Assembly (NCBI RefSeq): GCF_037201815.1
Contig: NZ_CP147407.1
Location: forward strand, 806,001 to 870,000
DNA: 64,000 bases
Direction: 5' to 3'
Source: Metabacillus sp. FJAT-52054
Lineage (GTDB): Bacteria > Bacillota > Bacilli > Bacillales > Bacillaceae
The notes under the pieces are model-generated. The model saw only the letters and a program-made list of their open reading frames with translations. It did not search any database and had not been told where the DNA came from. This document shows positions 27,040 through 35,763 of this stretch, piece after piece. Numbering within the stretch: the stretch's first letter is position 1; every line of letters starts with the position of its first letter. Both the position numbers and the translations under genes were made by a program.

Positions 27040-28332
27040 TTATTTTTTCAAAGCTTTAAACGCTTTTTCCACTGCAGCAAGAGTTTCCGTAATATCTTCT
27101 TCCGTATGCTCGGTTGTCAGGAACCAGGCCTCGTATTTAGAAGGGGCAAGGTTGATTCCCTGATGCAGCATTTCCTTAAAGAAGCGGGCGAACATTTCGC
27201 CATCTGTGTTTTCGGCCTGTTCATAGTTTTCTACTTTTTCATTGGTAAAGTAGATCGTCAGCGCGCCTTTCAGACGGTTTACTGTGATTGTGACTTCATG
27301 TGCAGCCGCATGCTTTAGGATGCCTTCTTCAAGGATGGCGCCAAGACGGTCCATTTTTTCGTATACGCCTTCCTGCTCCAGTACTTCGAGGCAGGCGATT
27401 CCGGAAAGGATGGAAGCGGGGTTGCCGGCCATTGTTCCTGCCTGATATGCAGGTCCGAGCGGTGCGACAGTTTCCATAATCTCTTTTTTGCCGCCGTAAG
27501 CGCCGATTGGCAGGCCGCCGCCGATGATTTTTCCGAGCGCGGTCAGGTCAGGAGTCACACCAAGCATATCCTGAGCGCCTCCATACATGAAGCGGAATGC
27601 CGTGATGACTTCATCGTAAATTACTAGGGCTCCGGCATTGTGGGTAATTTCGTTTACCTGCTCCAGGAAGCCGGGTTTCGGTTCAACAATCCCGAAGTTG
27701 CCGACGATTGGCTCGACCAGTACAGCGGCAATTTCGCTTCCCCATTTTTCCATCGCTTCGCGGAACGGTTCAATGTCATTGAATGGTACGGTGATGACTT
27801 CCCGGGCGATGCTTTTTGGAACCCCTGCAGAGTCCGGTGTACCGAGTGTCGCTGGACCTGATCCTGCTGCAACAAGGACAAGATCGGAGTGGCCGTGATA
27901 GCAGCCTGCGAACTTAATGACTTTATCGCGTCCTGTGTAAGCACGGGCCACACGAATCGTCGTCATGACGGCTTCCGTGCCCGAGTTCACGAAGCGCACC
28001 TTTTCCATGTTCGGCATGGCTTGCTTCAGTTTTTTAGCAAAATCAATTTCGAACGGAGTAGGGGTTCCGTAGAGAACGCCGTTTTCCGCCGCTTTTGTAA
28101 TGGCCTTTGTAATATGAGGGTGTGCATGTCCGGTAATGATCGGTCCGTACGCCGCCAGATAATCTATGTATTTATTTCCGTCGACATCCCAAAAGTATGC
28201 GCCTTGGCCTTTTTCCATGACAACGGGAGCTCCTCCGCCTACGGCTTTATAGGATCGGGACGGGCTGTTTACACCGCCGACAATATGTTCAAGGGCTTCT
28301 CTTTGAAGTTCTTCTGATCTGGTAAATTGCAT
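27040..28332 (-). CDS. gsaB: glutamate-1-semialdehyde 2,1-aminomutase
   Basis: 430-residue class-III PLP aminotransferase. The Schiff-base lysine is K268 in [16 protein letters not shown], with D240 in VIYDEV contacting the pyridine nitrogen; the N-terminal block [23 protein letters not shown] is that of HemL/GsaB. It converts glutamate-1-semialdehyde to 5-aminolevulinate. The position near perR corresponds to B. subtilis gsaB rather than the hemAXCDBL copy. ATG 28332 follows AGGAGGATTACTT; the longer frame to 28365 crosses that site. Confidence 0.93.
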   Translation of the reverse strand: MQFTRSEELQREALEHIVGGVNSPSRSYKAVGGGAPVVMEKGQGAYFWDVDGNKYIDYLAAYGPIITGHAHPHITKAITKAAENGVLYGTPTPFEIDFAKKLKQAMPNMEKVRFVNSGTEAVMTTIRVARAYTGRDKVIKFAGCYHGHSDLVLVAAGSGPATLGTPDSAGVPKSIAREVITVPFNDIEPFREAMEKWGSEIAAVLVEPIVGNFGIVEPKPGFLEQVNEITHNAGALVIYDEVITAFRFMYGGAQDMLGVTPDLTALGKIIGGGLPIGAYGGKKEIMETVAPLGPAYQAGTMAGNPASILSGIACLEVLEQEGVYEKMDRLGAILEEGILKHAAAHEVTITVNRLKGALTIYFTNEKVENYEQAENTDGEMFARFFKEMLHQGINLAPSKYEAWFLTTEHTEEDITETLAAVEKAFKALKK

Positions 28333-28397
28333 AAGTAATCCTCCTAAAAAAGTCTGCTCTCTCATTCTAGCACTTTTTCAGGAGGATTTCTGTTCAG

Positions 28398-28976
28398 CTA
28401 CTTGGCAATGATTTCATCAACGATTCCATAAGCGAGTGCTTCTTTTGCGGTCATATAGTAATCGCGGTCTGAATCCCGGGCAACCTTCTCAATTGGCTGT
28501 CCGGTCTGTTTGGCGATTTTTTCATTCAAGATCTGTTTGGTGTGAAGCAGGCGTTTCGCGGTTATTTCAATATCGGACGCCTGGCCGCGGGCACCTCCAA
28601 GCGGCTGGTGAATCATCACCTCGGCTGAAGGGAGCGCATACCGTTTTCCCTTTTTCCCGGAAAGGAGCAGCATCGCCCCCATGGAAGCGGCCATCCCGAT
28701 GCAGATTGTTTTCACGTCAGGCTGAATGTAATCCATCGTATCGATAATCGCGAACCCTGCCGTGACCGAACCGCCCGGACTATTTATATAGAGGGAAATA
28801 TCTTTTTCCGGATCCTCTGAAGCGAGGAAAAGCATTTGGGCAACCGCGCTGTTGGCTGTATGATCATTGATTTCGTCACTAATCATGATGATGCGGTCTT
28901 TTAAAAGCCTTGAGTATATGTCATAGGATCTCTCACCGTGTTTCGTTTGTTCCACTACATAAGGTATCATGTTCAT
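28398..28976 (-). CDS. clpP: ATP-dependent Clp protease proteolytic subunit, second-copy type
   Basis: 192 residues with the catalytic triad at canonical positions S98 (GMAASMGA), H123 (MIHQPLGG) and D172 (DSDRD). It forms the barrel protease fed by ClpX/ClpC. The genetic place is not that of the housekeeping clpP in B. subtilis, and it lies 18 bp behind a sigma-70-like gene, so it is probably a paralogue with its own control. ATG 28976 follows GGAGG by 8 bases; TTG 28982 is in frame but too close. Confidence 0.93.
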   Translation of the reverse strand: MNMIPYVVEQTKHGERSYDIYSRLLKDRIIMISDEINDHTANSAVAQMLFLASEDPEKDISLYINSPGGSVTAGFAIIDTMDYIQPDVKTICIGMAASMGAMLLLSGKKGKRYALPSAEVMIHQPLGGARGQASDIEITAKRLLHTKQILNEKIAKQTGQPIEKVARDSDRDYYMTAKEALAYGIVDEIIAK

Positions 28977-28994
28977 CTGCAAATCCTCCGTTTA

Positions 28995-29597
28995 TTAAGC
29001 GGCCATAAGTGCCATCGGTCCGCTGTTTGTTGTCGGAACGAGGGTCAGCAGATTGAGCAGGGGATGCGGGTCTTCTTCAGTCAGAGAGCGGCTGATGGCA
29101 GCGGCCAGCTCTCCGTCAATATCCGATGTGCCCTCCTGCATCGAGTGCTGCCTCGCCCTGAATAGCAGGGCTTTAACGGTTGCAACTGTAAAGCCTGTTA
29201 TTTCAGCAATTTCTTCATTTTTGAAAAGCAGCGCTTCCTTCAGCACAAAGACTGCTGCCTGTTTTTTCGTCATAACCGATGCAACCCATTCGGCAAGCTC
29301 CGCTATTTTGCTTTCTGTTTTGGCTCCAGTTAAATCAGATGGAACGAACCCGGTTGTCAACCGCTTTTGTTTGCGGTAGAAATCAATGTGCAAATGGAAG
29401 GCGGCTTTGTTATATAGTGCCTGGGGCAGATCGTCCGGCAGTTCTTGATACGTTTCCAAAAGTTTGCATACCGTTGCTTGGGCGAGATCCTCGGCGTCCC
29501 ATTTATTTCGTGTGAGAATGAGACAATATTTAAATAGGGAAAGATACGTTTCAGTAAGGTCTTTCTTTTCAAAACGAGCAGCGCTGCTCTTTTTCAT
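28995..29597 (-). CDS. sigma-70 family (ECF-like) factor upstream of clpP
   Basis: 200 residues. Region 2 is recognisable (TETYLSLFKYCLILTRNKWDAEDLAQATVCKLLETY), as is a region-4 helix-turn-helix (KNEEIAEITGFTVATVKALLFRARQ). About 50 residues follow region 4 (SDIDGELAAAISRSL...TNSGPMALMAA), longer than in a minimal ECF factor. Its target promoters are unknown. AAGGAG lies 8 bases before ATG 29597. The 18-bp gap to clpP suggests one transcript, hence a possible role in controlling protease supply. Confidence 0.78.
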   Translation of the reverse strand: MKKSSAARFEKKDLTETYLSLFKYCLILTRNKWDAEDLAQATVCKLLETYQELPDDLPQALYNKAAFHLHIDFYRKQKRLTTGFVPSDLTGAKTESKIAELAEWVASVMTKKQAAVFVLKEALLFKNEEIAEITGFTVATVKALLFRARQHSMQEGTSDIDGELAAAISRSLTEEDPHPLLNLLTLVPTTNSGPMALMAA

Positions 29598-29762
29598 CGA
29601 TTTCACTCCTTAAAGGTGCACCTTTGTATACTAAACGGATGAATGACTTAAAAGGATATGGGTTTCTGCATTTTATTCTTTCCAGGGAAGATGAATTCCT
29701 TCAAAGTTGGGATGATATAGGCTAAACTATCTTTGGCAGACATTACGAAGGGAACGTGCAAA

Positions 29763-30788
29763 ATGAAAAATGTCATTGAAACAGAAGGGCTTCGGAAGGA
29801 ATTTAAAGCCTATTCGAGCCGGGAAGGCCTGGGAGGCGCTTTCCGGGATTTGTTTACACGCAATTATAAAGTGGTCCGCGCTGTCGACGATCTATCGTTT
29901 ACCATCAAGCAGGGAGAGATGGTCGGTTATATCGGTGAAAACGGGGCGGGAAAATCCACGTCCATAAAAATGCTGACTGGAATCCTGAATCCAACGGCCG
30001 GAACGGTTCGTGTCAATGGAATGGACCCCCACAGGCAGCGGGAGAAATTTGTAAGCTCGATCGGAGTAGTATTCGGCCAGCGCTCCCAGCTTTGGTGGGA
30101 TATCGCGGTACAGGAATCATTCCGTCTTTTGAAAAAAGTGTACAAGGTGTCTGATGAGGATTATAAAAATCACATGGGGCATGTGATTGAATCGCTTGAT
30201 ATCGGTCCGCTGCTGGATAAGCCGGTCCGGAAGCTGTCGTTGGGACAAAGGATGAGATGCGAGCTTGCCGCTGCATTGATCCATAATCCGCCGCTCTTGT
30301 TTCTGGATGAGCCGACAATTGGACTGGATGTATTGGTGAAACTGAAGATCCGCCAGTTTTTGAAGGAAATGAATGAAAAATACAAAACGACGATTTTGCT
30401 GACCACCCATGATTTATCCGATATTGAAGCGCTTTGTGAGCGGGTCATCATGCTCGACCAGGGAAAAATTATTTATGATGGCGCGCTTGCGCACCTCCGC
30501 CAGGATTTCGGCGAAGGAAAGAAGATTGAGTTCCAGTTTGGAGAGCCTGTAGATGAATCATCATTAAAGGTTCTATCAGAGGAGCTTGAAGTTTTCTGGC
30601 AGCAAAACAATGAAAACAGCTGGACGGCCTTGCTCACAGCACAGGAAGCCGGCATGTCCGAGCTTATCGGACGTGTAGTAGGAGCGAAAAAAGTGCTGGA
30701 TATGAGCATTCATGAGGTTTCAACAGAAGAAATCATCCGCCAGATTTATGAAAAAGGCTACCAGCCGGAGAAGAGGATCCTGACATGA
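29763..30788 (+). CDS. ABC-2 type exporter ATPase
   Basis: 341 residues. Walker A GENGAGKST is at 58-66, the signature LSLGQRMR comes later, followed by FLDEPTIGLDV. The insert YSSREGLGGAFRDLFTRNYK between the first strands and Walker A is typical of the COG4586 group, which pairs with two COG4587/COG3694 permeases, as found here. Substrate unknown. ATG 29763 is chosen over the longer frame at 29733 because it starts the conserved domain and has GAAGGGAACG upstream. Confidence 0.9.
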   Translation: MKNVIETEGLRKEFKAYSSREGLGGAFRDLFTRNYKVVRAVDDLSFTIKQGEMVGYIGENGAGKSTSIKMLTGILNPTAGTVRVNGMDPHRQREKFVSSIGVVFGQRSQLWWDIAVQESFRLLKKVYKVSDEDYKNHMGHVIESLDIGPLLDKPVRKLSLGQRMRCELAAALIHNPPLLFLDEPTIGLDVLVKLKIRQFLKEMNEKYKTTILLTTHDLSDIEALCERVIMLDQGKIIYDGALAHLRQDFGEGKKIEFQFGEPVDESSLKVLSEELEVFWQQNNENSWTALLTAQEAGMSELIGRVVGAKKVLDMSIHEVSTEEIIRQIYEKGYQPEKRILT

Positions 30789-30803
30789 TGCGGGGGTCTT
30801 GGC

Positions 30804-31595
30804 ATGGATAAATATATAGAAATGGTGCGCATCCGCTTTTTGATGATGCTTGCGTACCGGACGAACTACTATAGCGGCATTTTGATCTACAGCATTAACA
30901 TCGGTGCTTATTTCTTTTTGTGGTCCGCAATTTATGGAGACAAAGGGAATATTCAGGGTCTGAGTGTGCTGCAGATGTCTACTTATGTGGCAGTGGCCTG
31001 GATGGCGCGCGCTTTTTATTTCAACAACATCGACAGGGAAATTGCCCTTGAAATTAAGGAAGGGAAGGTAGCCGTCGAGCTGCTTCGTCCCTACCATTAC
31101 CTTGGGATGAAGACGATGCAGGCGTTCGGTGAAGGGGTATTTCGCCTATTATTCTTCTCGATGCCGGGCATGATTTTTATCGCTTTTGTTTTTCCGCTGG
31201 AATTTCCGGGGAATGCCGCAACGTGGATCTTTTTTGCGCTGTCACTCGTTTTCAGCTTTATTATCAACACACAAATCAATTTGCTTACAGGTATTATGAC
31301 GTTCTTTCTATTTAATAATGATGGGTTAATCAGAGCGAAACGGGTAGTAGTGGATCTGTTTTCAGGGCTGCTTTTGCCGATCAGCTTTTATCCGGGCTGG
31401 GCGCAGGGAGTCATGCAATATTTCCCGTTCCAGGCAATCAGCTATGTGCCAAATATGATTTTCACAGAAGCATATAAAGGAAACGAACTCCTGCAGGCAC
31501 TTCTTTATCAAGGAATATGGGCGATCCTCCTCCTTATTCCAATCCAGCTTCTATGGATGCTGGCTAAAAAGCAAATGGTCATCCAGGGAGGGTAA
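30804..31595 (+). CDS. ABC-2 exporter permease subunit 1
   Basis: 263 residues with six predicted membrane segments; MDKYIEMVRIRFLMMLAYRTNYYSG and REIALEIKEGKVAVELLRPYHY mark the ABC-2 permease family 6 (COG4587). GGGGG precedes ATG 30804, 15 bp after the ATPase gene. It likely pairs with the next protein. Confidence 0.88.
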   Translation: MDKYIEMVRIRFLMMLAYRTNYYSGILIYSINIGAYFFLWSAIYGDKGNIQGLSVLQMSTYVAVAWMARAFYFNNIDREIALEIKEGKVAVELLRPYHYLGMKTMQAFGEGVFRLLFFSMPGMIFIAFVFPLEFPGNAATWIFFALSLVFSFIINTQINLLTGIMTFFLFNNDGLIRAKRVVVDLFSGLLLPISFYPGWAQGVMQYFPFQAISYVPNMIFTEAYKGNELLQALLYQGIWAILLLIPIQLLWMLAKKQMVIQGG

Positions 31596-31598
31596 CAC

Positions 31599-32384
31599 AT
31601 GTATTACGTATCGATGTTTATCCAATACGCAGGACAATATATGAAAACGAGACTGCAATACCGGGCTGATGTGCTCGTCGAAATCTTTTCCGACTTCCTG
31701 TTCCAGGCCGTCAATTTGATATTTATCCTCGTGGTATTTGGCCACACCCAGTCATTAAGCGGGTGGAATCAAAATGAAATCATCTTTATTTATGGATTCT
31801 TCCTTATCCCGTTTGCGATTTTCGGAGCTTTTTTCAACATTTGGGACTTTAATGAACGGTACATTGTAAAGGGAGAGATGGACCGGATTTTAACAAGGCC
31901 GATCCATAGCCTCTTCCAGGTCACGCTCGAGAGGATGGAACTGGAGTCGCTGTTCGGAGCCGTTACTGGTTTTGCAGTTATGATGTACGCGGGATCCCAG
32001 CTTGGGCTGCCGTTTTACTGGCATGATCCGCTCGTCTTCACCCTTTTCACCGTGGGAGGAGTATTGGTTTATGCGGGAATCTTTATCATGATCGCAAGCA
32101 TCAGCTTTTACTCCGACTCCCGGACATCCATTATGCCGATGATGTATAATATCGGTAACTATGGACGTTATCCGGTTGATATTTATAATAAAGCCATCCG
32201 CTTCGTTTTAACGTGGATCCTGCCATTCGCTTTCGTCGGCATGTATCCGGCTGCGTACTTTCTGAGAAAAGAAGAATGGTACACCTATGCATTTTTAACG
32301 CCGATTGTCGGGGTTGCTTTCTTCTTGATAGCTGTATTTGTGTGGAATCAGGGAGTGAAGCAGTATCGGGGAGCGGGGAACTGA
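31599..32384 (+). CDS. ABC-2 exporter permease subunit 2
   Basis: 261 residues, six membrane segments. The cytoplasmic loop FNERYIVKGEMDRILTRPIHSLFQV corresponds to the loop of the partner permease and to COG3694. GGGAGG sits 8 bases before ATG 31599, 3 bp after the previous gene. It is the last gene of the three-gene operon and is followed by a repeat pair rather than a clear terminator. Confidence 0.88.
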   Translation: MYYVSMFIQYAGQYMKTRLQYRADVLVEIFSDFLFQAVNLIFILVVFGHTQSLSGWNQNEIIFIYGFFLIPFAIFGAFFNIWDFNERYIVKGEMDRILTRPIHSLFQVTLERMELESLFGAVTGFAVMMYAGSQLGLPFYWHDPLVFTLFTVGGVLVYAGIFIMIASISFYSDSRTSIMPMMYNIGNYGRYPVDIYNKAIRFVLTWILPFAFVGMYPAAYFLRKEEWYTYAFLTPIVGVAFFLIAVFVWNQGVKQYRGAGN

Positions 32385-32412
32385 TTTTGGTGCTTTGTTA
32401 GGTACTTTGCTT

Positions 32413-32665
32413 GCACTGACCCTCAATACGGCAGTGCGGCGGGGGAATGAGCAGCTGCCCGCTAAACCCGCGTTCAGTGTGCAATTACAAGGGGTGGGGA
32501 CGGAGATTTAGTCCTTTAGCGGAATGAAGGTCAGAGCAATGCACTGACCCCTAATGCGGCAGTGCAGCGGGGGAACAAGCAACAGCCCGCTAAACCCTCG
32601 TCCGGTGTGCTATTCAAAGGCAAGGGGACGGAGGTTTAGTCCTTTAGCAGAACGGGGGTCAGTGC
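32413..32665. repeat. pair of 125-bp inverted-end repeats
   Basis: Unit 1 spans 32413-32537 and unit 2 spans 32541-32665, each exactly 125 bp, in the same orientation and separated by AAT. Unit 2 ends are perfect: GCACTGACCCC...GGGGTCAGTGC. Interiors share GCGGGGGAA, GCCCGCTAAACCC, GGGGACGGAG and TTTAGTCCTTTAGC. Confidence 0.88.
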
Positions 32666-32697
32666 TCCAAACCCACAGTCGAAAGGAGCCAATCCTG

Positions 32698-32799
32698 ATG
32701 GCCAAGAAAAAAGAAACACCTCCTAAAGAAGAACCGAAAAAAGCTCCCGAGTGGGAGAAGCTGTATCAGTTGATTAGTAAGAAAGTGAAGAAGAGATAG
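32698..32799 (+). CDS. small lysine-rich protein, function unknown
   Basis: 33 residues (MAKKKETPPKEE...LISKKVKKR), about one third lysine, with an amphipathic C-terminal half. AAAGGAG is about 10 bases before ATG 32698 and a terminator follows 6 bp after the stop codon, which supports a real gene. It is directly downstream of a repeat pair. I do not recognise a family. Confidence 0.55.
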   Translation: MAKKKETPPKEEPKKAPEWEKLYQLISKKVKKR

Positions 32800-32804
32800 A
32801 GGAA

Positions 32805-32842
32805 GAGACCGGCTCGCTTGATGGGGCCGGTCTCAATCTTTA
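32805..32842. terminator. terminator between the small gene and the SEDS gene
   Basis: GAGACCGGC (32805-32813) and GCCGGTCTC (32826-32834) form a 9-bp stem followed by AATCTTTAT; it may serve both convergent genes. Confidence 0.7.
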
Positions 32843-34117
32843 TATGTGTGCCGTGATGTTTTTTCGACGATAGATACTCAGAACCATACCAATGAGTACG
32901 GAGTTTAGTAGTGTGGGCATCAAACCATAGCTTATAAATGGGAGCGTAACTGACATTATTGGGAGCAATCCCATAGACATCATGATGCTATATAAAACCT
33001 GTGTAATATAAAGCGCTCCAACTCCTGTAATGAGTGTTTTGCCAAATGGATCTCTTATGGTTGAAGTTATGAACATTATTCTATAAAAAAATGCCAATAA
33101 TACGGCTGCAAGGAATAATGCCATCAAATATCCATACGAGCGAGTTACACTTAGAAAAGCAAAATCAGTGTGGGCATTAGGGACCCCGTTATTTGTTTCT
33201 AAAATATTTGGTAATCCAAACCAGCCAGCCCTTTCTAGAACATCTTTTATTTGGACATATATGTATCCTGATGTTTGGCTATAATCGCCTGGAAAAAGAA
33301 ACCCGTTGATTCTGTCAAATAGATAGCTCTTCATCTTCACCCCATATATAATCCCTGCTGCAGCCAAAAGGCTACAGGTCGTTAATGCTAACATTAATTT
33401 TCTTTTAACCGGGCTCTGGAATAGCATCGCATATATCATGATGGTGTAGAAGAAACAAAGAGATACATGAATTTTATATAGGAGATAAAATGGGAAAAAG
33501 AAAAGTATCACAAACATCCATAAGCGGAGATTAGATTTTTGAAGAATTGCTGCCCATCCTATAAAGAAGAAGATCAGTACTGAATACCCGCTTAAAGTTA
33601 AAGGGCCAATTGATAAAGAGGGAATTCCATTTACCGTTGTAACCAAACCAGGCAAACTATAACGGCTCATAATCCACAATAGTGCAATCCCGGTTATATA
33701 AAAGAACCAACCCCATTTACTCGATTTCCTATAATCCCATAGCATCAGAGCTGCTGCCGAGCAAGCTCCAAGAGCTATAATAAGAAGACGGTTATTTATA
33801 AAGCGCATGTCCCCAGTCTCTGCATATAAAGGTATTAATGGCAAAAAACCAAGCCCTAAAACGGCAGCCAGCAGTCCTATCGTTACCCAATCCACCTGAG
33901 GCCTGTAAATTTTATTAAACTTCTCTCCAATCGCATAAGGATTCCCCATTTGTTCAACTGCTTTTTCTTCAGCTTCCTTCTCATCAAGTCCCTTCCCGAT
34001 CCACTCTTTCTTTCCTTCCTCGATATGACTGGAAAGCTCGGCAGTCACAAGCTTCCTCGCCTCTTTCATTTTTATGTGTTCCATGACTTCACTTAAAAAC
34101 GTTTTCTGATCGCTCAT
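32840..34117 (-). CDS. FtsW/RodA/SpoVE (SEDS) family protein with N-terminal prefix domain
   Basis: 425 residues. Residues 1-70 are a soluble helical domain (MSDQKTFLSEVMEHIKMKEARKLVTAELSSHIEEGKKEW...) of the kind found on permeases and regulators next to PadR genes. About ten membrane helices follow. The SEDS motif HTDF is kept (VPNAHTDFAFLSVTRSYGY), but the usual GEEFG after it is TRSYG, and LPFISYG lacks the GGSS that normally follows. Polymerase activity is therefore uncertain. GGAGGG lies 7 bases before ATG 34117. It is the third gene of a sigma-PadR-SEDS operon. Confidence 0.82.
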   Translation of the reverse strand: MSDQKTFLSEVMEHIKMKEARKLVTAELSSHIEEGKKEWIGKGLDEKEAEEKAVEQMGNPYAIGEKFNKIYRPQVDWVTIGLLAAVLGLGFLPLIPLYAETGDMRFINNRLLIIALGACSAAALMLWDYRKSSKWGWFFYITGIALLWIMSRYSLPGLVTTVNGIPSLSIGPLTLSGYSVLIFFFIGWAAILQKSNLRLWMFVILFFFPFYLLYKIHVSLCFFYTIMIYAMLFQSPVKRKLMLALTTCSLLAAAGIIYGVKMKSYLFDRINGFLFPGDYSQTSGYIYVQIKDVLERAGWFGLPNILETNNGVPNAHTDFAFLSVTRSYGYLMALFLAAVLLAFFYRIMFITSTIRDPFGKTLITGVGALYITQVLYSIMMSMGLLPIMSVTLPFISYGLMPTLLNSVLIGMVLSIYRRKNITAHI

Positions 34118-34120
34118 TTT

Positions 34121-34525
34121 TTATCCCTCCAGCTGCTCTTTCCATTTTAATGAGGGTACTGCTGATTTTTTCTCCAGCTTGTTGAGCAGTTTGCTTCCTT
34201 TATCGTTCAGCTGATAATGCTTGCGGTTTTCGTCATCCCAGCGGCTAATGAGCCAGCCTTTTGATTCGAGTTCATGGAGCATTGTGTATAGCTCCCCTTC
34301 ATTTTCATGAAACTTATCAATGCTGCGAGAGCGGAGAGACCTGGATAATTCAAATCCGGTTTTCTGAGTAGTCAGCAGTTGCATGACGGTCAAAAGCAGG
34401 TCTTGTTCTGATATTTCCTCTTTGATTTTTTTCTTTATTTCACTGTGCATCCGGTCAGTAAAGTTTAGGTCACTAAATGTTGAATTTTCCATCGACTGGC
34501 GAAGTGATTTTAATCGTTTGTCCAT
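34121..34525 (-). CDS. PadR-like transcriptional regulator
   Basis: 134 residues. The winged helix is visible (LLTVMQLLTTQKTGFELSRSL...NEGELYTMLHELESKGWLISRWDDENRKHYQLNDKGSKLLNKLE). An N-terminal extension of about 40 residues precedes it. PadR proteins usually repress their own operon. The ATG lies 10 bases after GGAGG and inside the end of the preceding (frameshifted) sigma gene; its stop codon is 3 bp before the SEDS start, so the three genes are tightly coupled. Confidence 0.82.
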   Translation of the reverse strand: MDKRLKSLRQSMENSTFSDLNFTDRMHSEIKKKIKEEISEQDLLLTVMQLLTTQKTGFELSRSLRSRSIDKFHENEGELYTMLHELESKGWLISRWDDENRKHYQLNDKGSKLLNKLEKKSAVPSLKWKEQLEG

Positions 34526-35063
34526 TGATTATCGTCCTCCAATCTTTCCCTCAAAAGTTCTTTAGCACGTTTCATTCTTTTTTAATGGTGTTTTCATTAA
34601 CACTCACTAAAGAAGAAATTTCTTTAATCGTTAATTCATCAAAATAAAACAAGTAAATGACCTCTCTATATTGAATTGGCAGCTCCATGACTGCTGCCGC
34701 AAGCAGGCCGTCGGTATCTTTTTGAAGGACTTCCTTCTCCACTAATCTTTCAGAATCCCAGTTATGAGTTAGTTCGTCGCTGGCAGCCGTGACGTTTTTG
34801 CTGTACCAGCTCTTTACGTGGTCTTTGCATGTATTAATGGCAATTCTCCATAACCAAGTCCTAATCTTGGATTTTCGATTATAGGTATGTAAGGATTTAT
34901 AGCATTTCACGAATATATCCTGAGTCAGATCTTCCGCAATGGCTTTATTCTTTACATAAGAATAAGTAAGCTGGAGGATATCCTGTCCATATAAATGAAT
35001 GATTTCATCAAAAACGGCTTCTTCGTCCTCGGTTTCCCATATTTGTGCAATTGATTCTTCCAA
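34510..35063 (-). CDS. ECF sigma factor, reading frame shifted at an A6 run
   Basis: The zero frame starts at TTG 35063 (8 bases after AAGGGGGG) and gives an ECF factor: region 2 (DEIIHLYGQDILQLTYSYVKNKAIAEDLTQDIFVKCYKSL) and most of region 4 (MELPIQYREVIYLFYFDELTIKEISSLVSVNENTIKK), but it stops at 34572. A -1 shift at the A6 run (34578-34583 on the plus strand) restores the standard ending RMKRAKELLRERLEDDNQW and stops at 34510, overlapping padR by 16 bp. Without the shift the last region-4 helix is lost. It may be a real frameshift, slippage recoding, or a sequence error. Confidence 0.72.
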
Positions 35064-35089
35064 TCTGTGTTCCCCCCTTTCCACACTTA

Positions 35090-35115
35090 GACGACGTCCA
35101 GTGCCAATTAGTTTT
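35090..35115 (-). promoter_or_regulatory. candidate ECF-type promoter of the sigma-PadR-SEDS operon
   Basis: On the minus strand AAAAC (35115-35111), 17-bp spacer, CGTC (35093-35090) followed by TAAG. This fits the general ECF pattern GAAC-N16/17-CGTC and lies just ahead of the sigma gene, as expected for autoregulation. Confidence 0.45.
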
Positions 35116-35295
35116 GGGTTTGCTGAAAATGTATCATAATTTCATAAATTATTTTGTGTGATGCAGCGGGGCTGATGAAGCAACGGGTTGCCCCTTGCAG
35201 CAAAATCACCGTCAGCACTGCAAAAACCAAACCTAAAACATAATTAACTTTTCAATAAGCATATACATACAAAAAGGACAAACACGGAGGCCGCT

Positions 35296-35703
35296 ATGGA
35301 ACCGATTATTGGTGCTGCAACCATCATCTGTTTGCTCATGTCTGTTCGGATAACGGCGAAGACATTCAAAGAGCAGCAATTCCTGTCCCGCGAAACGATC
35401 CTCGTCATCGCGTTTTTATATTTATCGATATTGATTGGTTTTGCGATGCTTTACCTTCTATTTATTCAAACCGGACAAGGGATTTTAACACAGGGTAATG
35501 AGCCGATTAAAGGAGATTATCTGGAGCATCTTAATACTAGTTTGTATTTTAGTGCGGTCACACTGTTTTCGGTCGGCTACGGGGAGATTATTCCGGTGGG
35601 AGCGGGAAGGCTGATTGCCGTTCTGGAAGCATTGATCGGATATATGCTGCCGGTTATTTTAGTAGCAAGAACCGTGCTTGAAATCGATAAAAACGCTAAA
35701 TAG
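35296..35703 (+). CDS. two-helix potassium channel protein
   Basis: 135 residues: an N-terminal helix, a helix near residues 36-57, a pore loop with the selectivity filter V93-G-Y-G96 (LFSVGYGEIIPVG) and a final helix. This is the minimal Ion_trans_2 plan; a tetramer would conduct K+. No cytoplasmic RCK domain follows. ACGGAGG precedes ATG 35296. Confidence 0.87.
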   Translation: MEPIIGAATIICLLMSVRITAKTFKEQQFLSRETILVIAFLYLSILIGFAMLYLLFIQTGQGILTQGNEPIKGDYLEHLNTSLYFSAVTLFSVGYGEIIPVGAGRLIAVLEALIGYMLPVILVARTVLEIDKNAK

Positions 35704-35763
35704 TTGTACGAACTCCTGCTTTTGGGTACGCTCTAAATAGAAATCATATTTGGAGGGGTAAAC

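Noticed and set aside
35099..35224. Possible relic of the 125-bp inverted-end repeat upstream of the K+ channel gene
   Set aside because: Length is near 125 bp and GC-rich phrases are similar, but the ends do not form a convincing inverted repeat.
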